64,000 nucleotides of DNA from Perca fluviatilis (GCF_010015445.1 NC_053119.1:26132383-26196382), one strand, 5' to 3'; positions 43,506 through 56,049 are shown, counted from the stretch's first letter. Notes: generated by a model not told the origin, from the sequence alone. Numbers and translations are program-made.

Positions 43506-44798
43506 GTGGACCTGTTGATGCTGGAAAACAGGGGGTTGTTGTACAACTGGGTGGCCGCATAAATGTGGCACTCATCTAATATGCACCGCAGCACTGCCTG
43601 CCAACACACTTCCTCATTGAAATTCTGATTAAATAAAGCTAGTCTGGCCAGTGTGCAATCTGAAAACTATTTAATTATACCTTTTTGGCTTCCCCTGTCT
43701 ATAGAGTTACAAAAGCTACCTTGGCTTTTAAGAAAAGATAAATGAAGGCCTCAAGAAACACCCACACATACACAAAAGTCCCATTGGTATTGCTCATTGT
43801 GCTGTTATTATATTTTTTTTGACTAACAAGGGCAGCATATGTAAATGATACATTCATACACAAAGCAAATCAAGATTGTTCTGTTTTTTGTGCGTTCCCT
43901 AACCTACAGTTTTCTCGTCGGGCATCTTTCATAGGGCAGAAAGTAACTTCAACTTATAAAAGTTTTTAGAAACTAAAGTTCCTCACTTCTCTAACTACTG
44001 TTCGTGTGTGTGCCATTATCTCCCGGATATTCCTTCTCTCTCTCTCGCTCTACTTGCTAGAAAAAAAAAAGAAAGAAAAAAAAAATAATAATCACAAAAA
44101 AGGTGAGTGCACTGCCTATCACCATTCAATCATCAGTCTTTCACACAGCTCCATCCTGTACTGAATAATTTAGCAACAGAAAATGATGGTCCATTTCAAT
44201 ACATTCGCGGCTGGCTTGGTGTCTGAATGATGACAATTTGGAATCCAAATGACCTGATGACACTTCTGCGTAATTGATTTCTTTGTCTACCAACCACAGT
44301 GGGAGCTTAATGACCACATATGACTTCCAAGTAATGACGTGCCCGTCAACCTATTCAAATAAGTATGTAGACTCACTGGTGTCAATTGTACGGTTGCCAT
44401 TATGTAGACAAGGTTAATACATAGGTTGCCTGGTTGGGTAAGTAATGTCATAATGCTCATTTAGACCCAGCAAAACCCATTAAACATAGGACGTAAATGT
44501 CACTAGCCAGGTGAAAACAAAAGGATTCCTATTTGAAGCTTGGTCAATGCAATCAACACCTGCCGAGAGCGCTTTCCTTTCACTGCCACACCCAGACGTT
44601 GTCAGCCAGTCCACAGGGACTTTTCCTTTCCATGACTGGATTCCCATATATTTAAACATATATAGTCTTTTGTTGTGCCTCTACCAGGACACACACAAGC
44701 AGGTTCATGCATATTACAGCCAATTGCAAAGAGTGGTTGCAGCTGGTGGATTTAATGCTCCAAAAAAGGTATCAATATAGGAGGAGATAGACAAAAGG

Positions 44799-45655
44799 CA
44801 GTCCCTCCAGAAAAACGCGATTATGCGATCGCATAATTCAAAGCATAATCAGCCAAAGTCCGCATATTCATGCGGGGGCGTCATTTTTTCAAATATGCCG
44901 CACTTTCGCCGCATAAATTGCCGATGTCCGCACAAAATATGTGGTGCTTGCATGATTTCATAATCCCCGCATTTTCGTTGCAAAAAAGTTACATATATCT
45001 TAGCAGAAAGTTGAAAAAAATTTGCGTTTACTTCACCATAGACAGTATGTACTTCACACAAGAGCAGCCATTTTCCCCTGTTGCCATGGGAACGTTATGA
45101 AGTGACGTAATTACGCAACGTGAACATCATCGAAAAGCAGGGTTGAATTTGACATGTACTTTGAGTCTCTTAAGTTGGTATCCAATAAGAAAGCTATCTT
45201 AATATCTGATGTCTACTCAAATTTCTTTGTTTAAGTGCTCCTGCGGTCTATATTATTAACGATTTTTGAAAGTCTGTCTCTTTTGTATCTTTTATTTCCC
45301 TCTGTTTAGACTATTACTTTTATTTTTACTTTAATATTATATTATTTGTATATATTTTTGTATCTTATTTGTTTAATTATTGCAATGACTGAATATCTGT
45401 AAACTATTTTTGGAAATTAAGTTTAAAAAAAGTAGGGTGTTGGGGTAATCACTTTTTCATCAAACCGCAGTTGTTGCAAGTTCCCAAATTTTTTGCAAGT
45501 TCCTGCATTTTTTGCAAGTTCCCGCAATTTCATCTCATAAAATTGCATAAATATCCCGCATATTCCATCGCATTTTTTAAGAAAACGTGCCGCATAATCA
45601 AGGATTTTTGCCCGCAACAATCACAAAAAAACGCCGCGTTTTTCTGGAAGGACTG
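44799..45655. mobile_element. Non-autonomous DNA element with CAGTCC ends and 5-bp duplication
   Basis: The left end CAGTCCCTCCAGAAAAACGC is mirrored by the inverted right end CAGTCCTTCCAGAAAAACGC (one mismatch over 20). AAAGG directly abuts both ends. Subterminal GCATAAT/CCGCATAT motifs recur many times at both sides, and GCAAGTTCC is repeated in tandem near 45477-45525. No transposase. The middle is T-rich. A 5-bp duplication is not the hAT standard of 8, so the superfamily is open. Confidence 0.75.
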
Positions 45656-47982
45656 AAAGGGCAACCAAAGTGTGTAAACAAAGCACGATTCAAAGCATTC
45701 ACAAAAGTCATTGCGAATGTTTTACGAAGTAGAAAATGTATTCAGCGCGTTTGCTTAGGTCTTAAGGATGCACGCAATGTGTTTCAATGAGAAATGTTGA
45801 ATTTATTACAAAATCGTGTTTGTCTGCCATGAAGACTCCGCAGGGTACCATTAAGAAGGCCTCTTCTCAAAGTCTCAGGCCTCTGCCCCCTCATTATGTT
45901 GACCCAGTCAACCAACACATGAGCACACTGAAGTGAGTAGGCTGAAGTTTGAAACACTTGACAGAATGTGTATAAAATCATCAGTTGTAAACCGTCTCCA
46001 ACACGCTTTAAAGTTATTATTCACAATTAGATAAGACGCTGCCTCAATGGAGCACTTTATGCCAAGATGTTTATACAGTAAATCTCTTAGGTCTGCTGGT
46101 CATACGCCAATAAGACATTATCTAGTGGAGGAAATACTAGCAGCAATCAGTCTGATATATGGGCTTTCTCAAGGAGAGGATTTGCCTGAGATAAATCTAA
46201 TTTCCTCAAAAATGAGGACAAGCGGAGTGGAAATTTGACAAATTGTCATTTAATATTCAAATAAGGCAGGACACACGCCAAAAAGTAAAATTACATTATT
46301 TCTACCTGCCCCACCTCAGTGCTAAGAAGAAATTAAGTTTTTTTGTGTGAAGAGAATACTGCCAGCCTGATATGAATATTTACACACTTCATGGAGCCCC
46401 ATTTTCAGTAATGGCTACATCTCACTTAGAAACCCTTGGTGCGAGAGCGGACATGTTATTCATAAGAGGTTAAGTGAGTTGACCTGCTCAGATGCGTGCT
46501 AAATGGAAGACAGTCAATTAGACACACTGACCAGCAAAATACAGCATAACAGGGTCCATCCTTGCAAGACAGTCGCAGCAGATGAGTCACAAAGGCAGAC
46601 CATTAGTGGTATCCCTCAAATGAAAAACACAGTAATATTGAAACTATCAGCGTGCAACAGGCTTTGTGATTTCAGAGAATGAAAACTGCAATTCTCTTGG
46701 GCAAGTTAACACAAAACCAGCAGCAACAGTGCAGCGACAGCAAAATCACAAAGGCTAAGGAATGCAAAATGCAATTATATCTGATATATCTGCTGGTATA
46801 GGAGGACTGTATTCATTACATCAACTTTAGTGTCTGTATGTGTGAGAGCACCTTTATATGGAGCAATGCAACACAATAGTTCACATCCGCCTAACTAAAT
46901 CTAAAAACTAAATCCAGTCTGTCGCTGGAAAAAACCCACGGCTGAGATCAGAGACAATGAAATGATCCCTGTGTGTCAGTGCCGTGCGGGTGCGTGTGCG
47001 TGCGTGTGTGTGTGTGTGTGTGCGTGTGTGTGGTGTACACTCTTCAAGGACATTAGAATCATTGGGTATCACTTTACACAGACAGCTGCAGGAGATAGAG
47101 TACACCACCATCCTATGTTGAATCATGGTAGTAGGTGATGGTACGGTACATCACCCAGCACCTTTTATCAGTATTTCTTTCATTAATAGTTGTTATTTCT
47201 GTACAATACTCTGCATCATCCACTGTTACAACCAGCCGTTCATGCTGTGCACAGTGGCTGCAAGCTATCAAGCATTGGTAATAAGAAGCATCACAGCAGC
47301 AGGTGGAGATCTGCCTCCCCAGTAGTGCCAAACCTCTGGTATTTTTCCAAGTCTGACTGGCATGCCTGTGACCTCTGAAGCCACCTTTATGAACAGCCCT
47401 TTGACTATTAATGTTGAAGGCGGGGGTCTGGCTTTGGACCTGGTCCGTCACGGCAGTGCTCTTTACTTAGGCTGCAGAAGGAAACTATTTCTAATTTATG
47501 AGACGCCCTGCATCTCTGGGTTACTACTTCTCTAGTCCTACACATCACACAACCCAAGGGAGAATAATCAGTATGTGAAAGCCAGCAGGGCTGTTGTTTC
47601 AGGGATTTTTCATAAATCCATGAGACAAATAACAATATAAAAAAGGGACTTTATGTTTATACTGACTTGAGGAGTTTTGGTATCTGACACGTATTATATG
47701 TGCCTTAGGCACATAGGCGACTATGTGGTGAGTTTATGGTGGCCTTGTCATGTCATCTTAATATCCCTATAATAGTCCTGCAGGAGGCAGCTGTACCGGT
47801 GACTTTATAGTGATGTTACAATAGTTTATGGTATTACCTTCTGAGGTATAAGTAGTCATAAAGGGGTTGTTAAATAGCCTTTAAAATGTTTTAAGGGGCT
47901 TTTAGTTCTCACTTAAATTTTACAAAGTCTGAAAGTGTTAATACATGAGCTAAATAGACAGGTTTATCGCATAAAAGCCTAC
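45656..47982. other. Non-coding spacer, presumed first intron of the minus-strand gene
   Basis: Directly downstream (leftward) of the minus-strand coding exon and therefore intronic if that exon is used. No second exon was recognised. A TG tract lies at 46995-47032. Confidence 0.5.
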
Positions 47983-48124
47983 CTTTTCCGTAGTTGAAGT
48001 GGAGTTTGATGGTCTTGCCCTGGTTGATGTGCAGGTAGGTGAACCACACGGCGGAGGTGAGCAGTACCAGCAGCAGCAGGAGCTTGAACTGCTTCCGGAT
48101 CTTCTTCACGGGGAAGCGCAGCAT
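47983..48124 (-). CDS. First coding exon of a type II single-pass membrane protein, gene not identified
   Basis: The ATG at 48124 opens 47 codons that end, in phase 1, at a splice donor reading AAAAG|GTAGGC (exon edge 47983). The peptide has a short basic cytoplasmic head (residues 1-14, with KK and RK pairs), one hydrophobic segment at about 15-31 (LLLLLVLLTSAVWFTYL) and then a polar stretch starting HINQGK. Positive-inside charge followed by a short anchor is the layout of Golgi type II enzymes such as glycosyltransferases and sulfotransferases. That class is an inference from topology; I did not recognise the family. A frame continuing to 47909 past the donor is probably intronic read-through. 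The GC-rich upstream DNA fits a first exon. No further exon of it was seen in the window, giving a first intron of at least about 48 kb. An alternative is that it is a short single-exon membrane protein of 71 residues, which I think less likely. Confidence 0.6.
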
Positions 48125-49870
48125 CCTGGCTCGAACATCCTCCGGTAGCCGCCCGGTAGATAGTCAAAACGGGTCCGGAAAGTGGTCACTCTGGCGCTGC
48201 TGGCGTTTGGTATTCTGGCTGTCCGCGGCTCTACTGACGGTCTACCTCTCCCGGTCACAGCGACGGCATCCCAGGCAGCCTGCGAGTAAACAGGGAGTGG
48301 TAGTGGAACTACAGCCTTAAAGCGCGTCTCATTCCCCCAGATCCACGGGGTGACAGCAGCGCCAAACTCGTCGAAACCTCAGATCTGGGTCCAAACACCT
48401 CTGTGGCAGTCATTGCTAATGAATAAAAACCCGTCTCCCCCTTTTCCCTATGAATAGCGTGGCTTGTAAGCAGGCTTCCCTGCTGGAGTTTCCAGGCGGA
48501 TAGGGTAGCAGGGAAAAGGCTGCAGATCAAAAGCCGCTAAATTCAGTTAAGAGTGTGGCCGAGGGAACAAAATAGCAGTCCGGCGATAATCTACACAAAT
48601 CCCCTGTAGCTCAAGCCTTTGCTTGACACCACGACGCTGATTATTTTATCGGCTCGGAGAAGTCGATCCCCCGCCATGGGGTTAGCGCAAAGTACCAAAG
48701 AGCAAGAAGAGAAATTGAGCTCCCATGTGGAGAGGTGATCGGACAGAGCATTTCCACAGAGCTGCAGCACTTTCCTTACAGAAAGACGCTATGCTTTTGA
48801 GATGCTTTTGAATCTTTCCAAATGAGTAGCCTATAGGCTACAAATTAAATTCAAAGGCCTTCAGTGAAATATGACAACCTTCAACTCACTGCCCACTGGG
48901 AAGGTAACCTGAGCAGGGAGAGGTTAAGGTGGGAAATCAACCAAATATTGCCAAGAGCCCTGTGCGCTGTATCTATTGTTAAACACAGGTGAAACTGAGA
49001 CTCTGGCTTCCGATCGAGGGCAGCGGACTCAGATGGAGCGCGTTTTTATTGAAGTGACGGGAGAGGAGGGGCGATCAGCTGTCATCAGCTCCATACTCGG
49101 GCTGGTTTGAAGCCCCGCGGCGAGTAAATATTAAACCGATGTAGATTCAAAACCTGAATCCTCCATGGCGCCGAAACAAGAGAGAGGACTGTTAGAAATA
49201 TTCAAATGTGAATGTCCGATTTACGGTCCAGCTAGGGAACGGATGTCCATGTGCTCCGGCTGGTCCGCTATCTCGCGGCAGGTGCGTTTCATCCAATTCT
49301 CCCAAAGTACCTGCGTTGTCCGAGTCCACCGTGCGTGCGAGAGAGAGAGAGAGAGAGTGAGAGAGAGATCGAAATCAAATAACCTCATCCGGATTTAAAA
49401 AGATAAACGGCGGCGATGCACTGCCTTGTGTTGTTATTCTGTCATGAGCTTTTTTCCCTTTAAAACGCCGCAACAGCATCGTCCAGCCCGCTTGTCGCCG
49501 CGCGCAGGGAGAAAAAACTGAGCTGCAGGAAGGGTGTCGCGGAGAAACCAGCAACGAGAAGTGATGTAACCAGGACAGAACATGGTTTTGTTTTGCTACA
49601 ATGAAACACGTAAGGGTATCTCCTTTCGCTGCACAGCTCAGTACGCCCATCAATTGAGCATCTTAACGGTGCAGAGCAACCTAACCTGGGCAGATGGGGG
49701 TATGACGAGTCTGGCATCCAATTACAACCCTGCAAAGGGTTCAGAGGAGGCGGGACGACAACGTTCGCCCTCACCGTTGCTTTGTACTGGTATGATCCAT
49801 CATCCAATAGCTGGACGCGAAGCCTGAGCCTTGTTAAGCTTTCCCCCGTTTCCCCTGAATTCAATGCCCC
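48125..49870 (-). promoter_or_regulatory. CpG-enriched 5' region of the minus-strand gene
   Basis: CpG dinucleotides are clearly denser here (notably 48100-48380 and 49010-49560) than in the AT-rich flanks, and the block adjoins the first coding exon of the minus-strand gene. It probably holds the 5' UTR and promoter. No TATA box or start site can be fixed. A GA run lies at about 49337-49367. A 137-codon minus-strand frame at 49460-49873 has no recognisable domain and is not called. Confidence 0.45.
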
Positions 49871-50320
49871 CATGCTAATTTGATAAACAATGATCAGTCG
49901 ATTTGCAGGTAATGGAGAAAAAAAAAAAAACTCAAGAAATTAAATTACTGTAATTATTGATTGATCTAAATGCCATCTGTGCAGAGAAATACTCATTTTC
50001 TGTCAGTGTTGGGCTCTAAACAGTTAATTGTCTTTCAGGAATTATCATTCTTCATAGTAGCTCTTTCCATCAAACTGTTAAATCCCTGAACTGGATGGTG
50101 ATATAGCTTATTTGATATTTCTATTTGTTTGAGATCAAATTATTAGATGCCTCTTGCCTCTTGCTCTAATTCCACTGTCCTACGTCCTAAGTAAAAAAAA
50201 TAAAATAAAATAAATTCAACTCCAGTCTTATATATATCATTTTAATTCGGCTGAAATAACATCCCTTAAATTGGCTTTGCAGTTCGTTACACAGCTCGTT
50301 ACAAAGGAATTGCACGTTTG

Positions 50321-50401
<81 letters not shown>

Positions 50402-50867
50402 GGGGGGTATGTGTGTGTGTGCGCGCGTGTGTGGTGGCACCCTGCAGACACGCTGAGGATATGCGCTTGACTGCCGCCCTCTGGTCAAAGATAAAAGAGC
50501 AATGGCTACATTAAAAGCAACCGGGTCGTCACTAACCTTATCGTTGAAGCAAAGTAGGTTGTGGTTCAATCTTATTAGACACAATACAAGTAGAGAAATA
50601 ACAAGTTTATATGCCTTTATATTCCATCTTACCATCCACAAAACTAGTCTCATTCATATTTTAGCAACAGACTGATCCAGTAAGCCGTTTTCACAGAAAA
50701 CATTTTGCAGAAAACATTATTTTTTTTCATAGCAAAGAAAAGCACAGGTGTAACTAATATCTTTAACGATGGCGTTGCACCATTTGGGTTGTTTGTATGA
50801 TGATGGGTACCTGGACCCTGGAACTAACACACCTAACAGCTATTGTTTATGTTATTAATTCCTCCTG
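49871..50867. other. Non-coding spacer
   Basis: No exon seen. Holds the TG/G tract listed next. Confidence 0.5.
50322..50432. repeat. (TG)38 with adjoining G9 run
   Basis: TG to about 50398, then nine G, TAT, and a further short TG/CG run to 50432. Confidence 0.95.
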
Positions 50868-51133
50868 TGCTTTTCCTGCTATGACAGGTCAACATGTCTG
50901 CTATAAAAAGGCCTGTATAGACCTTTATCCCGGCAGACATGTTGACAGTCATAGTAGGAAAAGCACCGATGTATTCAAAACCATTAATGATGGCTGCATT
51001 CCACTTAGGAGAGGCCCTGGTATTGTGCATGCTGACTCACTGAAATAGCTTACTGGGACACTTGATGGAACTGAGCCATTGTTAAGGTTATCAATTTCAG
51101 CTGTGCTTTTCCTACTATGACAAGTCAAAATGT
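50868..51133. repeat. Three-copy inverted/direct repeat cluster
   Basis: A motif TGTGCTTTTCCTGCTATGAC then AGGTCAACATGTCTGC (about 50870-50905) is followed by its inverted copy GCAGACATGTTGACAGTCAT then AGTAGGAAAAGCA (about 50934-50967) and by a third, direct copy at about 51100-51136. Arms of about 35 bp could form a hairpin. Probably the ends of one or two degraded MITEs; boundaries are approximate. Confidence 0.65.
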
Positions 51134-51740
51134 CTGCTGTGAAAAAAGGTCCATTCAAAGCCCTTTGAGGGGTGGGGTGACTAAAATAGAACTGAATTCA
51201 GAAATTTACATCTGCTCAGGTTGATTTTGGGCAGAGATTAATACACTAATAGGATACTAGTATAGTAGAATAGTATAAATCCATACTACATAATAATAAG
51301 CAGGGTTTCACGCAAGTAATGTGCTCACACTGGACAAGTGAGAATGTAAAAAAAAAATAAAGGTTTGAGTGTGCTATCGATGTATACAACTTTCCCACAA
51401 TGTAATGCACAAAAGAATTGATGAAGCTACTCATAGCTGAAAAAAAAAAAATCTAATTATGGATGGTGGTGACACAATTACATTTTCCAAAAGCTTTTCT
51501 TGTCTCTTTGTTAGGTTTAATTGTGATTCTGAAGTCGCAGTTTAATTAATGCCTGACAGTGTAAGTATTGTATCATTTTCTGTTAGGATAAAATGTTTTA
51601 AGTATGCTGATTTCTTGTTTACAAATGAAAAAAAATATATATACTACAGAGAATATTATATAGTACATACCATATTGGTATGGAGAATTGGGACACTGAG
51701 AATAATGAAGGTAAAAAATGTCTCGGTGGATTAATGAGGA

Positions 51741-52003
51741 CTATTGTTGTCTGCTCCTCAGATATCTGCAGGGTAAACTGGGACAGCTAGCTAGACTATC
51801 TGTCCAATCTGAGTTTTCTATCGCACGACTATTTTGCAGCGGCTCCGTGCGGCGCTTAGCGGCGCCCATGACGATTCTGATTGGTTTAAAGAAATGCCGT
51901 TAAACCAGAGCACGTTTTCCTCGCATCCCCGAATGCTATGTGGAGTAGCCAGACCCTCCTTCAGCGCGCTTTGGAGGAGGGTCTGGCAAAGCGGGACTAC
52001 TAC
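51741..52003 (+). mobile_element. Short repeat, family B copy 2
   Basis: Contains TCTGCAGGGTAAAC, the core GGCGCTTAGCGGCGCCCATG, GATTGGTTTAAAGAAATGCC, and a right-hand hairpin formed by CCAGACCCTCCTTC and GAGGAGGGTCTGG. It corresponds to the minus-strand copy at 29643-29859. Recognised as a common teleost interspersed repeat from memory; its class is not certain and no target duplication was found. Confidence 0.55.
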
Positions 52004-52972
52004 GCACACAATTCTGAGTAAGAAGATGTCTCATCAGGTAGATTGAGTCAAAATATCTGTGTGTAGGGGCTTTAATATAAAAACAAACATAATGTGTGAA
52101 CGAAATGTATCATTCACTATATGTTGACATGCATTAAACATGTGGTTTATCCCCAGTTGAATACAAGTCCAATCATTCAGCTATGATAAGCTATTGATGC
52201 CATTATGAATCTAGATTAAGGATGAAAGGGCACGAAACCTGTTCTCTAAGAATATGACCTCAATTTAGTTTGTCCCAGCTGTGCCTTCTGAATCAGTCGG
52301 ACCACAAACAATAATCCTCTGTCTCCGTGGATTAATAATGTAATCTTCAGAGCAAACACTGAGCGTAAATGAAATGCTTAGGTATTCATCTGGGCCGTAT
52401 TGAAATGAGTACTTACTGAATGACCTCAGCCAAACATAATTTACGCTGAAAACAAAACTTCACGGCTTACACCTTGCTTGGGCTGTTGCAGGGCAAACTG
52501 AAGGCATTTCATCACACACGCCGGGTTTGAAAGTCATCCAAAGTGTGTAATCAAATAGTTTCATGTTTTTTTTTTGTTTTTTTTTGTCCTTCTCTCTATT
52601 GGTTGCATGACATTATCATGGGCCTTTGGAGCCTCTGATTCTTATACCTCTTTATCTTTCATCGTCTGACTAGTTTTTGTTAGACTGAAGACAAAAACAA
52701 GTCTATTTTCTACTCCGTCGATTGGACCTGACATTCTGTCTGTCTGCTCCACTGTTATTTCTGTTTCATCCGAGGGCAGGCGAGCATCCAATGCACAGCA
52801 AGGGACCTGCACACTTACAAACTTACATTAAAGCTAGACGGAAAGTTTGACACCCTGCTTATGGCTCCATATATTGGTGAGAAGCACAGGTAGAGAGAAA
52901 TTGGCTAAGAGATAAGTGTGATATTATCTGAAACACTTTCACATTCAGGTACACCCGTCTTTTAGTTTCACA
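52004..52972. other. Non-coding, high-complexity spacer
   Basis: No exon. The segment 52200-52510 is free of simple repeats and could be a conserved non-coding element; this was not tested. Confidence 0.45.
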
Positions 52973-52987
52973 TTTAACTCATGCTGT

Positions 52988-53170
52988 GGCCGGGTTGGCT
53001 CAGTGGGTAGAGCAGGCGCACATTTACTGAGAGGTTTATGCCTCGACACAGAGCTCAAGGGTTTGAATCTGACCTGTGACAATTTTACGCATGTCGTCCC
53101 CCCTCGCTCTCCCCTTTCTCACCTAGCTGTCCTGTCAAATTAAAGGCGGAAAAGCCTTCTTCTTTTTTTT
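52988..53170 (+). mobile_element. tRNA-derived SINE, copy 2 (perfect 15-bp target duplication)
   Basis: TTTAACTCATGCTGT is present at 52973-52987 and 53171-53185. The head has a clean A box (TTGGCTCAGTGGGTAGAGC) and a B box (GGGTTTGAATC). The body reads ACGCATGTCGTCCCCCCTCG and the tail ends AAAGGCGGAAAAGCC with a T-rich 3' run. Same family as copies at 15504, 54928 and 56050. Confidence 0.88.
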
Positions 53171-53185
53171 TTTAACTCATGCTGT

Positions 53186-54149
53186 TTTCCCTCTCTGCCT
53201 TCTCTCTCTTTCCTGCCGGCAGAAACATTTGGCACGTACAGTAGGTACCACCCTCCAGGGATGTCCATGCTTGGATGAATCCAGGAGGAGGAGGAGGAGG
53301 AGGCGGTGTACAGTGGAATGATATGGACAGAGAGGGTGCTCAAGGTGGGGACTGATAAAGGTAGGGGAGCTGCTGTCTCCTGGTGTATTCCAGAAACCAA
53401 GCCCACAGGGAGGAGTGAATGCCCAGTTGGCTGTGACAGGTGCCAAAGTGTGGCGCTGAAGTTATGATACGACTGAGCACAGCCGAGGGGGAGGCAGCAT
53501 CACTAGGGACTCGGTACGCAGAGAGCATCATCTCAGAGTGTGATGGTGTTTGCATTTTTTGAACAGAGAAGATGCAGACAAGCAAGAGAGGAGGAACTGG
53601 CCTCAAAAACGAGGCTGCCACTGCTTTAATAACAAAGTTATCTGATCCAAGACTTGCAGCTTTTAAAAACTGATCTTTTACTAATGCAATGCTTGTCTGT
53701 CTTTGTCTATATCTCCCCTGGCTGTCTGTCCCTCCGTCCATCAGCCTTCCTCTCCTTTAGTCTCTGCTAAGCATCTCTCCTCTGCCTCCTCCAACCCTCT
53801 TTTTTTTTTTTTCCACGGGCAGCACAGCAGCTCGCAGGCTTTGATAAGAGGTCTGAGCTAAAATGTCACAGGGATTAAGGGGTTTTGCTTCCTGCATCCC
53901 GCCGGATCAGTTCTGCCTGCCCTCTGTGCCTGAGCTTCCTCCTCCCCAAACAGGTGTGGAGTGGCATTTGTTTCTGCCCCCGCTGTGCCCTATTGAATTT
54001 CCTTCTGGGGGAAATAACATTCTTCCAGGAGGGAAACAGAAGATTGGGAGAGGTAAAGTGAAGGTATGAGGAAGATTGGGGTGAAAAGAGGAGTGGAGAT
54101 GAAGCAAGATAAATTGAGAGGGGCACGGATCAGGGGAGAGGATATTATA

Positions 54150-54210
<61 letters not shown>

Positions 54211-54918
54211 GTGTTTTCTTTTTGGTTAAATGACAGTATTCCTGGTACAGTTAGTCCATACTGTATATTCCTCACCAACAAATGCATGCAAATACAAAGT
54301 AAATGGTAAATATGTTTTAAAAGTTATAGTTTCATAAGTTAAAAGTTTGAGAAATTTACATTTAATCATTTCTACATTCACCCCTTCCCCTCCCCCACAC
54401 CCCTCCCAGCATCCCACAGACACATACCAAAGACGCATGCACTCTTCTGCAGCTGTTATCTCCGAACACAGTTAGACAGATCTGAAAATTAGATCTCTCC
54501 AGAGATGTGCAGTTCAGACGGAGCGTTTAATATCACACAGCGACAGCTGCTGCCATTTTAAACAGCATTCTGCAGTGTTTTCTATGACTCGGTCTACTAA
54601 AAGTTTGAGTAACAAATGACCACACGCGCTCACTAGTCCACCTTAATCTTTGCCCTACAGATCTGCAGCTACTGGAATTTTGTCAGTCCTCAAAAATATT
54701 GTCAGTGGTGTTGTTGTGCGTTTGCCGTGGCGAATTACACAGTGAGCTACATTCCCATCTGAACAGGGGATGTGTCAACAGTAAACAACACAGCAACAGT
54801 AGCTCAGCTGCCAGTGTTATATTGGCTGTAAAATTGGGTCTTCTTCAGTTTTCTTATAATTTGTTTATTCTGAGGATACAGTCAAAAGGAAGTGTGCATT
54901 ACCAAAAGATATGAAGAA
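53186..54918. other. Non-coding spacer with GGA and AT tracts
   Basis: No exon supported. GGA repeat at 53283-53303, T-run near 53801, AT tract listed separately. Open frames of up to 133 codons have no domain features. Confidence 0.5.
54142..54210. repeat. (TA)n microsatellite
   Basis: About 69 bp of TA with small interruptions near both ends. Confidence 0.95.
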
Positions 54919-54927
54919 GACAAGAAG

Positions 54928-55100
54928 ATTTTTTGGGGGCATTTTTGGCCTTTATTTTTGAGAGGACCGATAAAGACACAAAAGGGGGAATGACACGCAG
55001 CAAAGGGCCACAGGTCGGAGTCGAACCCAGGCCTGCTGCGTAGAGGAGTAAACCTCTATATATGGGCACCTGCTCTACCAACTGAGCTATCTGGGCATCC
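54928..55100 (-). mobile_element. tRNA-derived SINE, copy 3 (minus strand, with target duplication)
   Basis: GACAAGAAG lies at 54919-54927 and at 55101-55109. On the minus strand the element begins with GCCCAGATAGCTCAGTTGGT then AGAGC (A box) and has the B box GGGTTCGACTCC, followed by GCTGCGTGTCATTCCCCC and a tail rich in AAAAAT and GCC. Same family as the other three copies. Confidence 0.87.
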
Positions 55101-55109
55101 GACAAGAAG

Positions 55110-56049
55110 GTTTTTGTTGACGATAGTCAGGCCGTTTTTCTCAAAGCACATATTGTATTTATCATGAAGCTACTAAAGAAACTCAAACAACTGAGATCAA
55201 AGTGACTACTTTATGTCTTTCATCAAGAGTGAATATCCATGGCATTAGATGGCAGAAAAACAGATTGACAGAAAAAAAACAGCAGTCGCACAAAATAAAA
55301 TTCTTCCAACTCATTCATTCATTCATTATGTTTTGTGCTGTATGAATGTGCTATGAGAGAAATCTAGGTCATTTCTTCATCATTAGTATGCCAGCCAGGT
55401 GTAGCGCAAAGAGGATTAAAGGGAAGTAATGCCAATGGGGCGCTCTATGTCTATCTCCCCTCCCTCTCCTCCCCTTCTTTCTCTTTCTCTCTCTCTCCAT
55501 ATATATATATATCTCAAACCAAACAATCATACTTAACTGCTCCCTGCTGTCACCTCAAAGAGCATATCCATGACAAGTAGCCCAGACTTGTAATAAAACA
55601 TTCATGCATTACCCAGCTCCAATGTTGAGCTTGTTTCAAGCCCATTAAACAAGGAATATTTTCTCAATTTCAATTGCGACGTTATGTGAGATCATAAAAG
55701 CCAGGGCCAGATCATTTAGTCAACAGGTATGCACGTGGGTGCTTATAGTGTCTCCCCTGGGACTGCTTCTCCCAAAGAACATGGTTTTTGAGGTGTAGTG
55801 AGTAGTGCTGAATTAATCTAATCTACAAATATGAGCAACAATCATTATCTCATTGTGGAAAACCTGGAATAGGTCCTAATGAAGTTGGTAAGAGCGAGGA
55901 GGAATTTAGCACGGGGGATGGCAGTACAGCAAGCTTCAATATACTATATCAGTTATCTAACTAGCATCTATTAGCCAATAGAGTGCTGCAGGAATGAGTC
56001 CTAAAAAGATGTTCACGTTTTGTTCTACAACATAAAATACATCAGCAAA
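55110..56049. other. Non-coding spacer
   Basis: No exon seen. A pyrimidine stretch followed by (AT)n occurs at 55455-55512. Confidence 0.5.

Noticed and set aside
43289..43609. Acidic/Arg-rich minus-strand frame
   Set aside because: Poly-Glu/Arg is the translation of the (TCC)n tract complement.
47909..47982. Read-through of the membrane-protein frame to 71 residues
   Set aside because: A strong donor (AAAAG|GTAGGC) interrupts it and the read-through sequence is AT-rich and unlike the exon.
49460..49873. 137-codon minus-strand frame upstream of the membrane-protein exon
   Set aside because: No domain, no splice support, and it lies in a CpG-rich promoter-like region where long frames occur by chance.
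54928..55100. tRNA gene-like A and B boxes
   Set aside because: Part of a SINE with tail and target duplication; no complete cloverleaf with acceptor stem. The same applies to 15504, 52988 and 56050.
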